DNA of 20,902 nucleotides from JBOHUC01 sp050733935 (lineage in GTDB: Bacteria; Eisenbacteria; RBG-16-71-46; DASYSL01). Numbering within the stretch: position 1 is the stretch's first letter; each line of letters begins with the position of its first letter. Below are positions 14,139 to 20,902 of the stretch, in pieces. Where the stretch lies: assembly GCA_050733935.1 (NCBI GenBank), contig JBOHUC010000049.1, positions 1 through 20,902 on the forward strand. Reading direction: 5' to 3'. A model generated the notes under the pieces. That model had not been told where the DNA came from and searched no databases. It saw only the letters and a program-made list of their open reading frames with translations. A program made the position numbers and the translations under genes.

Positions 14139-15614
14139 TCAAGTCTGTGTCGTACTGCGGGACCCCGGCCAGACCATGGACGCGTAGGAGACGACCGATC
14201 CGCCTTCCTCGAGCGACTGCTCGTACGCGAGGAGCCGACCGTCGCCCGGAGCCGCGACCCGGAGCATCGTGTACATCGCGGCGTAGCCGCAGATCCGCGT
14301 CGAATCGCCGTGGGCCGCGATCGCATCGAACCACGCTCCTGCGTCACCCCGTGCGGCCGCTGCGAGGGCGTCGCGATCCCTTTTCTCGATGTCGCCCAGG
14401 GTCTCCGAATCCAGATCGACCACATCGCCGAAGCGCGCGCCGACGTGCGACAGGTCGACGCCCGCCACGAACGCGACCTTCTGTCCGTCGCGCTCGAGCC
14501 CGGCCGCGGCCGACGACACGGCCGCCACCAGCGCCTCGACCTTCGAATCCTGCTCGGGACGCTGGTCGGTGCGCAGGAGCGCATGGAACCCGCCGCACAG
14601 GATCGGCACCATGCGGAACGATTTTGCTCCCAGGCGATGGCGTAGCGCGATCGCCTGAAACTCGATCGAGTGCTCGTCGCGATGTGCCATCTCCTCCGCC
14701 CACAGGAATTCTCCGGCGCGCTCGACGATGGCGCGCACGATCTCGCCGTCCGTGGGAACGGAGCCGAGCGGCGTCTCGTACGCCTTGGCGGTGATCGCGT
14801 AGGGCTCTTCGAGCATCGCGTGGCCGGTGCCGAAGACGAAGATCACGTCGGGGAGCGCGTCGTTCGTGAGGCCGTCGAGCTCGAGATACGCGCGTGCGAG
14901 GAGCGAGCCGCCGCGACGCGGATCGATGTGCGGGGCCGCGATCGCCCGGGGTGCGGTTGTCGCCGGGGCGCTCGTCGGCGGGGCGTGCGTGCCGACGAGG
15001 CCGGTCGTGTCGCCCGGCACACCCGGCGCGGGCGCTTTCCCGTCGCGCCAGGTGCGTGCCATCTCGTCGTGTGCCGCGAGAAAGCTCGTGAGCGCAGGCG
15101 CATCGGCCGGATACGAAATCCCCGCAAGCGCAGCCGTCCGCGACGGCTCGGCGCGATAGGCGGCCCGGACCGCATCGCGCGCCTCGAAGTAGCGTGGCGA
15201 CTCGAGCAGGAGGCGCTGGTCGAGCTCCTCGACGAGTTTCCGGACGTTCTCACCCGCACGCGTGTCCCCGGTCTCACGATCGACCAGCTCCATGAGATCG
15301 GCGAGCGCGACCGAGCCGTCGAGCAGCATGAGGAGCGGCAACGCCTCGGCCGAGACCGCGATCGCCTGCGGCGCGATGCCCGAAGGATCGGAGAGCACGA
15401 CCATGGAGCGCCCGCCCTCGCGCACCTCCTGCACTTCGAGCGGGCGCAGGCGCGGATGCGAGGGGAGCGCCGGCCCGCCCGACGAGCCGGGTGCGCCCTC
15501 CTCCTCCTCGAGCGTGTGCGACGAGATGGGACGGCCGTCCGGGCCGACAATCCCCCCTGGACGCACGCCTCCCGGAAGAATGATGCGCGATCCGGGGTCC
15601 CGCTCTTCGCTCAC
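14139..15614 (-). CDS. MEMO-family protein (AmmeMemoRadiSam system protein B) with N-terminal extension
   Basis: A 491-residue protein whose C-terminal 270 residues belong to the MEMO1/AmmeMemoRadiSam B family, a non-haem-metal fold related to class III extradiol dioxygenases. Visible conserved residues are H229 (AAPHIDPRRGG), H265 (FGTGH), H314 (DEHSIEFQ), H390 (AGVDLSHVG) and C442 (RICGYAAMYTML). The N-terminal 200 residues contain a helical, PqqD-like region (SVALADLMELVD, then LVEELDQRLLLESPRYFEARD) and an Ala/Pro/Thr linker. The start is GTG 15614, whose bases overlap the stop of the upstream M20D gene (GTGA), so translation is likely coupled. The AmmeMemoRadiSam A domain and radical SAM partners are not in this window. 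Biochemical function is unknown. Confidence 0.85.
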   Translation of the reverse strand: MSEERDPGSRIILPGGVRPGGIVGPDGRPISSHTLEEEEGAPGSSGGPALPSHPRLRPLEVQEVREGGRSMVVLSDPSGIAPQAIAVSAEALPLLMLLDGSVALADLMELVDRETGDTRAGENVRKLVEELDQRLLLESPRYFEARDAVRAAYRAEPSRTAALAGISYPADAPALTSFLAAHDEMARTWRDGKAPAPGVPGDTTGLVGTHAPPTSAPATTAPRAIAAPHIDPRRGGSLLARAYLELDGLTNDALPDVIFVFGTGHAMLEEPYAITAKAYETPLGSVPTDGEIVRAIVERAGEFLWAEEMAHRDEHSIEFQAIALRHRLGAKSFRMVPILCGGFHALLRTDQRPEQDSKVEALVAAVSSAAAGLERDGQKVAFVAGVDLSHVGARFGDVVDLDSETLGDIEKRDRDALAAAARGDAGAWFDAIAAHGDSTRICGYAAMYTMLRVAAPGDGRLLAYEQSLEEGGSVVSYASMVWPGSRSTTQT

Positions 15615-16804
15615 GCTCCGAGCGCCTTCCGCACGACACGCACTCCCATTTCGACAGCGATCGGAAGACAGCGCTCGTCCGGATTGAAGCGGCCGGAGTG
15701 GTGCGCGAACGTGGCTTCCGGATCCGCCTGGCCCGCGCCGACGACGTAGTAGCAGCCCGGCACGAGATCGAGGAAGCGTGACATGTCCTCGGATCCGGTC
15801 GTCCAGTAGTCGGTCACGTTCGAGGGGCCCACGACCTCGCCCGCGACCTCGCGCACGAGGGCCGTCGGCTCGGGGGCGTTGATCGTCGGCGGGTAGTTCA
15901 TCTCGAAGTGATATTCGATGCCTGCGTCGTGGGCGCCGGCAATCGCGCGCGCGAGCGTTTCGATCCGCTTCGCGATCTGGAGGGTGAGCTCCTTGTCGAA
16001 CGTGCGCACCGTGCCCTCGAGCAGGGCCTCGGTCGGCAGGATGTTCGACTTGGTCCCCGCGTGCAGCAGGCCGACGGTCACGACCGCGGACTCCCGCGGG
16101 TCGACCGAGCGGCTCACGACCGTCTGGAGCGCGATCACGATGTGAGACGCGATCACGATGAGATCCGGGGCCTGGTGCGGGGAGGCGCCGTGTCCGCCCT
16201 TCGACTTCAGCTTGATGGTGAATTCGTTCGATCCCGCGAACACGCCGCCGACCCGCGCGCCGATCTTGCCGACCGGCTCGTCGTTGTTGATGTGCATCGC
16301 GAAGCACGTCTTCGGCTTGAGCCAGTCGAGCACGCCGTCGGCGATCATGGCGCCGGCGCCGTCTCCACCTTCCTCCGCCGGCTGGAACAGGAACGCGACC
16401 GAGCCCGGGAGCCGATCCTTTTCCTGAACGAGGAGCTTCGCCATGCCGAGGCCCACTGCGGTGTGGAAGTCGTGGCCGCACGCGTGCATCACGCCCTTCG
16501 TCTCCGACGCATACGGATAGCCCGTCTCCTCGAGCAGGGGCAGCGCGTCCATGTCCGCGCGATAGACCACCGTGTCCCCGGGCTTCCCGCCCTTGAGTAG
16601 GCCGACGACGCCCGACTGCCCGAGCCCCGTTTTCACTTCGAGCCCGAGCGCCTTCAAGTACGCAGCCACCTTGCCCGTCGTGTACGGCAGGTCGAACATG
16701 AGCTCGGGATGGCGATGGAAATCGCGGCGCAGCTCGACGACCTCGTCGGCGATTCCCTTCACTTCGGGCGAAATGCGGGACTGGGGCTCGAGAACGGTGG
16801 ACAT
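15611..16804 (-). CDS. M20D-family metal-dependent amidohydrolase
   Basis: A 397-residue cytoplasmic amidohydrolase of the M20D group (hippurate hydrolase, N-acyl-amino-acid and IAA-amino-acid amidohydrolases). The N-terminal signature is VELRRDFHRHPEL, then YRADMDALPL, the metal-binding HACGHDFHTA (C109, H111), the catalytic/metal pair PAEEGGDGAG (E144, E145), the dimerisation domain with the GGHGASPH segment, and a final metal ligand in FAHHSGRF. Length is normal. ATG 16804 has GGAG (16814-16811) 6 bases before it. Its stop overlaps the start of the MEMO gene, so the two form an operon. The exact acyl-amino-acid substrate cannot be told from sequence. Confidence 0.94.
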   Translation of the reverse strand: MSTVLEPQSRISPEVKGIADEVVELRRDFHRHPELMFDLPYTTGKVAAYLKALGLEVKTGLGQSGVVGLLKGGKPGDTVVYRADMDALPLLEETGYPYASETKGVMHACGHDFHTAVGLGMAKLLVQEKDRLPGSVAFLFQPAEEGGDGAGAMIADGVLDWLKPKTCFAMHINNDEPVGKIGARVGGVFAGSNEFTIKLKSKGGHGASPHQAPDLIVIASHIVIALQTVVSRSVDPRESAVVTVGLLHAGTKSNILPTEALLEGTVRTFDKELTLQIAKRIETLARAIAGAHDAGIEYHFEMNYPPTINAPEPTALVREVAGEVVGPSNVTDYWTTGSEDMSRFLDLVPGCYYVVGAGQADPEATFAHHSGRFNPDERCLPIAVEMGVRVVRKALGA

Positions 16805-16844
16805 GGTCGGCTCCGGATGGAAGCGGTGGGAGGAAATGGGGGTC

Positions 16845-16856
16845 GAACGCGCGTTC
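16845..16856. promoter_or_regulatory. 12-bp palindrome between divergent genes
   Basis: GAACGCGCGTTC, a perfect palindrome in the 130-bp gap between the divergently transcribed M20D and CorA genes. It is a candidate operator; no family of regulator is evident. Confidence 0.3.
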
Positions 16857-16934
16857 AAGCTACCACGGGCGCGGGCCCCTTGCCACGCTTGCCGCGCTTG
16901 CGGCGCACGGGCAGGGGCACTAGGCTGCCCGCCC

Positions 16935-17921
16935 ATGGACCCGATGCCCGAGACGCTGCCGTCCGAGACCGTGATCGTCGCCGCACACGGCGACACCGTA
17001 CGGACGATCGCACCCGCGGACCTCGCCGCCACGCTCGCGGAAGCTCGAACGAACGTGTGGATCGATCTTAGGAACACCGGACAGGCCGGGTTCGACGTGA
17101 TCCGCCCGCTCGCGTTCCATCCGATGGCCGTCGAAGACTGCGTGCTCGACATCAATCACCCGAAGGTCGACGACTACCGCGACTACCTCTACATCGCGCT
17201 CCACTCGGCCCGCTGGGAGGCGACCGACGCGCTTCCGGTTCTCAAGGAGCTCGATGTCCTGATCGGGAAGAACTACGTCGTCACGTATCACGAGGAGGAG
17301 ATGCGGAGTGTGACGAAGGCCCGCGAAATCCTCTCGCGCAGGGCCGACGTTCTCTCGCGCGGCCCGGATCACGTGCTCTACGTGATCCTCGACGTCATGG
17401 TCGACAACTACATCCCCATCATCGACATGATCCAGGATCGGATCGATCAATTGGCCGAGCGCGTGCTCCACAATCCGAACCGGCGCGTGGTCGCCGAGAT
17501 TCTCCGGCTCAAGCGCGGCGTCGCGGCCCTCCGCCGCATCGTGGGGCCGCAGAGGGACACGATCCTGGCGCTCACCCGGAGCGAGTACTCGGGCATCAGT
17601 GCCGAGATGCGGCCTTACCTGCGCGACATCTTCGATCGCATGGTGCGCGTCTCGGAGTCCGTCGAGTCGTTCCGCGACGAGCTCACGACCATGCTCGACA
17701 TCTACGTGAGCCAGGTCTCGAATCAGCTGAACGAAGTGATGAAGGTCCTGACCGTGATCACCGTGATCATCGTGCCGGTGACGCTCGTGGCGAGCGTGTT
17801 CGGGATGAACGTCCTCTTCCCCGGCACGAACACGCGAACCGGGTTCTACTGGTCGCTTGGCATCATGCTGGCGGTGGGATTCGGAATGTGGTGGTACTTC
17901 CGAAGTCGGCGCTGGCTCTGA
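16935..17921 (+). CDS. corA: CorA-type magnesium/cobalt channel
   Basis: A 328-residue pentameric inner-membrane channel for Mg2+ (and Co2+). The long cytoplasmic N-terminal part has the family pattern WIDLRN, HPMAVEDC, KVDDYRDYLYIALH, and the extended stalk helix (VESFRDELTTMLDIYVSQVSNQLNEVMK). It ends with two membrane helices: TM1 (VLTVITVIIVPVTLVASVF) closing in the selectivity motif GMN (G290-M291-N292; preceded by Phe rather than the usual Tyr) and TM2 (FYWSLGIMLAVGFGMWWYF) with a basic tail. ATG 16935 was chosen because the domain begins soon after it; ATG 16944 is possible. No Shine-Dalgarno is visible. A 7-bp hairpin (16908-16914 with 16925-16931) lies directly before the start codon. 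Confidence 0.94.
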   Translation: MDPMPETLPSETVIVAAHGDTVRTIAPADLAATLAEARTNVWIDLRNTGQAGFDVIRPLAFHPMAVEDCVLDINHPKVDDYRDYLYIALHSARWEATDALPVLKELDVLIGKNYVVTYHEEEMRSVTKAREILSRRADVLSRGPDHVLYVILDVMVDNYIPIIDMIQDRIDQLAERVLHNPNRRVVAEILRLKRGVAALRRIVGPQRDTILALTRSEYSGISAEMRPYLRDIFDRMVRVSESVESFRDELTTMLDIYVSQVSNQLNEVMKVLTVITVIIVPVTLVASVFGMNVLFPGTNTRTGFYWSLGIMLAVGFGMWWYFRSRRWL

Positions 17922-17938
17922 GGGACCCCCGGGGTCCC
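17922..17938 (+). terminator. GC hairpin directly after corA, candidate terminator
   Basis: GGGACCCC (17922-17929) and GGGGTCCC (17931-17938) form an inverted repeat beginning at the first base after the corA stop codon. There is no T-tract. The rest of the gap to 18190 shows no gene or recognisable element. Confidence 0.4.
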
Positions 17939-18190
17939 CGGACCACCGGGGGAACGGCGCGCGTGGGGAACCACCGTGGGCCGGCGATCGCGCGCCGCGA
18001 GCAGCCCCTTCCCTGAGGCTTGACGAAGACCGTAGTTCCGACCGCCTCGCTCAGCCGATCTTCACCGAGGGCCTTCGCGGCACTTCCCCGTGCAGCGTTC
18101 GGGGACTCCAGGTCGGGATTTGGGAGTTCCGTGCCAGGGACTCTCCCTGCCCGGCTGCTGCAAAAACGCTAGACCCCGTTTGCGATCATG

Positions 18191-18598
18191 TCAAGGCGCG
18201 CGCAAGGCACCGCGATGCAAGAGTCGCCTGCGTGCGGCGATCCAGCCGTAGATCGGGCGCGCAATTCCGCGCGCGACGGGCCATGCGAGCACGCGCGCAA
18301 GAACGCTCCAGCGCGGAAGCTGCGCGAAGATCCACGGTGCGGCATCGACTCCTGATCGCACCTCGCCCGCAGGCGAGACGACGTGGAGCTCGCGCGCGAG
18401 AGCCCTCGGATCGAGCCCCGGGAAGCGCGCGCTCACGCCGGGCGACTGATAGGGCAGGAACTCGAAGCGCTGCGCGCGATCGCGGGCGCGCACCCATGCC
18501 ACGCCCCTGTGGCAGAGATCGCACACTCCGTCGTACAGCACGACGAAGCGCCGCTCGGGCGAAGCGCCCTCCGCTCCCGGTGCGTCGATCGGAACGAT
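18191..18598 (-). CDS. DUF393 (DCC) thiol-disulfide family protein with apparent ATC start
   Basis: A 135-residue member of DUF393, small thioredoxin-fold proteins with a DCC motif near the N-terminus. The hallmark is FVVLYDGVCDLCHRGVAWV (the D-G-V-C-x-x-C core), then FEFLPYQSP and a C-terminal helix pair. The only standard start is GTG 18541, which begins at VLYDGVC, cuts the first beta strand and has no Shine-Dalgarno. Upstream the frame is open to a TAA at 18628-18626 without ATG, GTG or TTG, but AGGAGG (18612-18607) sits 8 bases before an in-frame ATC at 18598. That start restores the strand and gives a short Pro/Ala/Glu-rich leader. If AUC is not used, the gene runs 18191-18541 (116 residues). 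Confidence 0.75.
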   Translation of the reverse strand: MVPIDAPGAEGASPERRFVVLYDGVCDLCHRGVAWVRARDRAQRFEFLPYQSPGVSARFPGLDPRALARELHVVSPAGEVRSGVDAAPWIFAQLPRWSVLARVLAWPVARGIARPIYGWIAARRRLLHRGALRAP

Positions 18599-18778
18599 GG
18601 ACTCAACCTCCTGCCGAACAAGGTATTAGCGGGAGCGGACGCTTCGTGCCCACGTCCCCTCCCGCGGTCCGGATGTGGATTCCGTTCCATTCCGGCGCGC
18701 CCTGCACAACCCTTGCATTCCCGAAGGGACGAACCCGGCTCGAGGCCGGGCGCGCAATCGGGAGGAACCGGAGGAACC

Positions 18779-19186
18779 ATGAGCGCGAAGCACGCTCCAA
18801 CCAGCCCCAGGTCGCAGTCGGCGCGCACGCTGCTCATCGCGACCGCCGCGGCCCTCCTCGTCGCGGCGATCTTCGCAGGGTTCCCCCGGCCCGGCTCGGG
18901 GCAGACTGCGAAGCCTGCAACGTCGAGCATTGTAGCCACTTATGGTGTCGGTGGAGTGCTCAAGACCGACGGCAAGCTGTACCAGTGGCGCCCCGAGAAG
19001 CACCAGTGGGTGACGATCGACGAGTCGTTCCGGCTCGACGGGGAGACGCGGAAGATCCTGCCCCTTCCGGTCTCGGCCTCGGACGTCGCGCGGATGGAAG
19101 GCTTCGGCTTCCTCGTGACCCGGACCGGGGTCTGCTGGCTCTACAACCTCGATTCGAACAAGTGGGAGAACCTGGGACGCCCGTAG
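18779..19186 (+). CDS. Small membrane-anchored protein with two blade-like W/Y repeats
   Basis: A 135-residue protein I cannot name. Residues 1-16 are polar, about 17-36 form a hydrophobic segment (ARTLLIATAAALLVAAIFAGF), so it is a signal anchor or exported. The remaining part holds two similar motifs, VLKTDGKLYQWRPEKHQWVTI and FLVTRTGVCWLYNLDSNKWENL, each with the pattern L-x-x-x-x-G-x-x-(Y/W)-x-(W/Y)-x6-W, reminiscent of single blades of Kelch or tectonin-like propellers. It is too short for a whole propeller, so it may oligomerise or be a stand-alone module. ATG 18779 has GGAGG at 18770-18774. Divergent from the DUF393 gene. Confidence 0.7.
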   Translation: MSAKHAPTSPRSQSARTLLIATAAALLVAAIFAGFPRPGSGQTAKPATSSIVATYGVGGVLKTDGKLYQWRPEKHQWVTIDESFRLDGETRKILPLPVSASDVARMEGFGFLVTRTGVCWLYNLDSNKWENLGRP

Positions 19187-19352
19187 CGCTCTCCCCGTGG
19201 AGGTCCGGGGGCGAAGGAAGCGAAAAGACGCGGTGGATGCGGGCGGAATCGCGCGGGTCTATACTCCAGGCGACGGTTCAGGGCCCGGCAACGGCGGGCA
19301 AGCCGCCTTCGGCAAGCGGCGAACGGGGAGATGCCCCGGAAAGGCGGTTATC

Positions 19353-20902
19353 GTGAAAACCATCCTGCGCGCGGGTGTCACTGCCCTGCTCGCCGTCGTG
19401 CTGGCCGTCGGCGCGGCCTCCGCGATCGAATACGAAGAAGTCATCGAGCTCACGCAGAAGGGCGTATCCGACCGCACGATCGTCGAGCTGATCGTGCAGG
19501 ACGGTCGCGCCTTCGGCATGTCCGACGAGGAGATCGATCGCCTCGTTCAAGCGGGCGTGAGCCAGGTCGTGATCGACGCGATGCTCGATCCGGCTTCCGG
19601 TCAGGCGTGGCTCGGCGGCACGAGCTCGGGTGGCGGTACGGGCGGCGTCGGCGACGGCGGTTACTCCACGCCGCTCGATCGCGCCTACAACGAAGGCTAC
19701 GGGGCGGGATACAGCGCGGGGCAGAGCACCGCGCTCGTGTACTCGTACGGGTACTACTACGGACCGCTCTCGCGCTACTACAACTACTACGATCCGTTCT
19801 ACTACCCGTTCTACTTCTCGGGCTACGCGAGCTGGTACTGGCCATCCTACTTTGCGTTCTACTGGCGGCCGGCGTACAGCTATTGCTACGCGTATCCGTA
19901 CAACTACTACAACTACAGCTCCTACTACTGTCACACCTACTACGACCCGGGCTACTGGTCGCACTGCGGCTACAACGTGCAGCCCGGATACGGACGCACC
20001 GTCTGGGACGGCAGCCCGCGCTGGCGTGACGGCGGCGTCGCGGCGCCCAAGAGCGGCGGCCGCCAGGCGCGCATCATCGACGGTCAGTTCGTGAGCGCGG
20101 ACCGGTCGCCGGCCGGCCGCATGTCTCCGCCGCCCATCAGCGAAGCGCGGCCGACCGCGGATGGCGCGTCGGTGCGCACCCGCGCGAACCAGCTCGGCTT
20201 GCCGGGACGCGCGGGCTCGGGCGTGAGCCAGGCCACGGGCGGTCGCGGTCGCAACGTGTCCGGATCGGAAGCGCGCGGCGCCGGACGGCGGGACGCCGTC
20301 GAGGGCGGAGATCGGATCGCGCAGGCGAATCCGGGGCAGGGCGGTCGCAGTTCGAACGGTTCCTCGCGCATCATCCGCAGCCGGCCGACCACGCGGGTCG
20401 CGCCGGGTCGCGAGACGAGCGGAGCGGTTCGCTCGAATCCGGGCAACGGCAACGGCCGGACGCGACAGATCGAAGAGGGTGGCGAGACCGGCAACGGCGA
20501 CGTCCGCAGGGGCGGCGGAACCGGCAACGGCGTCATCCGCAAAGGTGGCGAGACCGGCAACGGCGGCACCCGCGGCTCGCGGCTCGCGGCGCCGCGCTCG
20601 AACACGGGCTCTCGCTCGACCACGGGCTCGCGCATCGGCCTCGGCTCGAGAGGAAGCTCCAGCGAAGGGCGCTCGTACGGTCGAACCTCCGGCCGGACGT
20701 CCGCGCGCACGTACGGACGGGGCAATGGCTCGTCGCGCAGCGGCGGCCAGAGTCGGCTCTCGGCGCCCGGGCGCTCGCAATCCGGATACTCCTATTCTCC
20801 TTCTCCCGGCGGGCGGCTCTCCGCCCCGGGAGGCGGACGCTCCTCAGGCGGCGGCGGCGCGCGGATGTCCGGCGGCGGCTCCCGCGGCGGCGGGGGTGGC
20901 GC
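19353..20902 (+). CDS. Exported Tyr-rich and Gly/Arg/Ser-rich protein (partial, continues past the window)
   Basis: At least 516 codons without a stop to the window end; the true C-terminus is missing. GTG 19353 follows GGAAAGG (19338-19344) by 8 bases. Residues 1-24 (KTILRAGVTALLAVVLAVGAASA) are a signal peptide. About 25-80 form a small helical domain with two related I/V-x-x-L-V/T-x-x-G-V-S segments (IELTQKGVSDRTIVELI and DRLVQAGVSQVVIDAML), like short helix-pair domains seen in other exported proteins. A Gly/Ser linker follows, then an 84-residue block (130-213) with 31 Tyr, many Trp/Phe and 3 Cys. The rest (about 214-516) is low-complexity, basic and Gly/Arg/Ser-rich. Probably a surface or matrix protein; no known family is recognised. 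Confidence 0.8.
   Translation, partial: MKTILRAGVTALLAVVLAVGAASAIEYEEVIELTQKGVSDRTIVELIVQDGRAFGMSDEEIDRLVQAGVSQVVIDAMLDPASGQAWLGGTSSGGGTGGVGDGGYSTPLDRAYNEGYGAGYSAGQSTALVYSYGYYYGPLSRYYNYYDPFYYPFYFSGYASWYWPSYFAFYWRPAYSYCYAYPYNYYNYSSYYCHTYYDPGYWSHCGYNVQPGYGRTVWDGSPRWRDGGVAAPKSGGRQARIIDGQFVSADRSPAGRMSPPPISEARPTADGASVRTRANQLGLPGRAGSGVSQATGGRGRNVSGSEARGAGRRDAVEGGDRIAQANPGQGGRSSNGSSRIIRSRPTTRVAPGRETSGAVRSNPGNGNGRTRQIEEGGETGNGDVRRGGGTGNGVIRKGGETGNGGTRGSRLAAPRSNTGSRSTTGSRIGLGSRGSSSEGRSYGRTSGRTSARTYGRGNGSSRSGGQSRLSAPGRSQSGYSYSPSPGGRLSAPGGGRSSGGGGARMSGGGSRGGGGG
20478..20573 (+). repeat. 33-bp tandem repeat in the Gly/Arg-rich tail
   Basis: Three 11-codon units of the form GG(E/G)TGNGxxR(R/K): 20478-20510, 20511-20543 and the shorter 20544-20573. 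They lie in frame in the Tyr-rich protein gene. Confidence 0.7.

Noticed and set aside
14089..14334. 82-codon upstream extension of the - strand unknown gene
   Set aside because: It overlaps the end of the MEMO gene in another frame and has shadow-like Arg-rich composition; the promoter at 14098-14127 would lie inside it.
19331..20029. 232-codon + frame beginning ATG 19331
   Set aside because: It is out of phase with the GTG 19353 frame, which has a signal peptide and structured Tyr block and stays open to the window end.
1..20902. CRISPR arrays, tRNA or rRNA genes, insertion sequences
   Set aside because: No spaced direct repeats, no cloverleaf-like or rRNA-like sequence, and no transposase were seen. 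Apart from the intein there is no sign of mobile DNA.

Overview
This is a high-GC bacterial chromosome segment centred on the replication-initiation region. The most likely source is an uncultured Gram-negative-type bacterium: there is an outer-membrane beta-barrel-like protein ending in Phe, several signal peptides, strong Shine-Dalgarno sites and no sign of plasmid or phage genes. A lineage such as Candidatus Eisenbacteria or a relative is a guess from gene content only; nothing in the window fixes the taxon.

Layout. 293-916 is a small exported beta-barrel-like protein followed by a clear intrinsic terminator. 1005-1429 is a dnaA-upstream spacer with three good DnaA boxes. The replication block follows on the + strand: dnaA (1430-2857), a 390-bp spacer with near-consensus DnaA boxes, an AT-rich stretch and strong GC inverted repeats, dnaN (3248-4405), a DUF721 gene overlapping dnaN, gyrB (4775-6829) and gyrA (6864-10955). 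recF, often present between dnaN and gyrB, is absent. gyrA is interrupted in frame by a 520-residue HNH intein (7197-8756), placed 11 residues before the catalytic tyrosine. The intein carries about 13 tandem W/D-P-x-x-R repeats after its HNH motif.

The + strand continues with the redox repressor rex (own Rex-like operator upstream), an EamA-family transporter and a Bcp/PrxQ peroxiredoxin. The - strand then carries a membrane-anchored unknown protein (13285-14088), a MEMO-family protein (14139-15614) translationally coupled to an M20D amidohydrolase (15611-16804), and, divergent from these, a + strand CorA-type Mg2+/Co2+ channel (16935-17921). The right end holds a DUF393 thiol-disulfide protein on the - strand, a small membrane-anchored protein with two W/Y-rich blade-like repeats, and the start of a large exported Tyr-rich and Gly/Arg/Ser-rich protein that runs off the window.

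How it fits together: DnaA, the beta clamp and gyrase are the origin-linked replication machinery. Rex and the peroxiredoxin suggest a small redox/oxidative-stress neighbourhood. Points most worth a second look are the GyrA intein with its repeat array, two genes whose reading frames and Shine-Dalgarno sites point to AUC rather than AUG as the start codon, a bipartite origin layout, a structured dnaN leader, candidate leaderless promoters, and the Tyr-rich surface-type protein.
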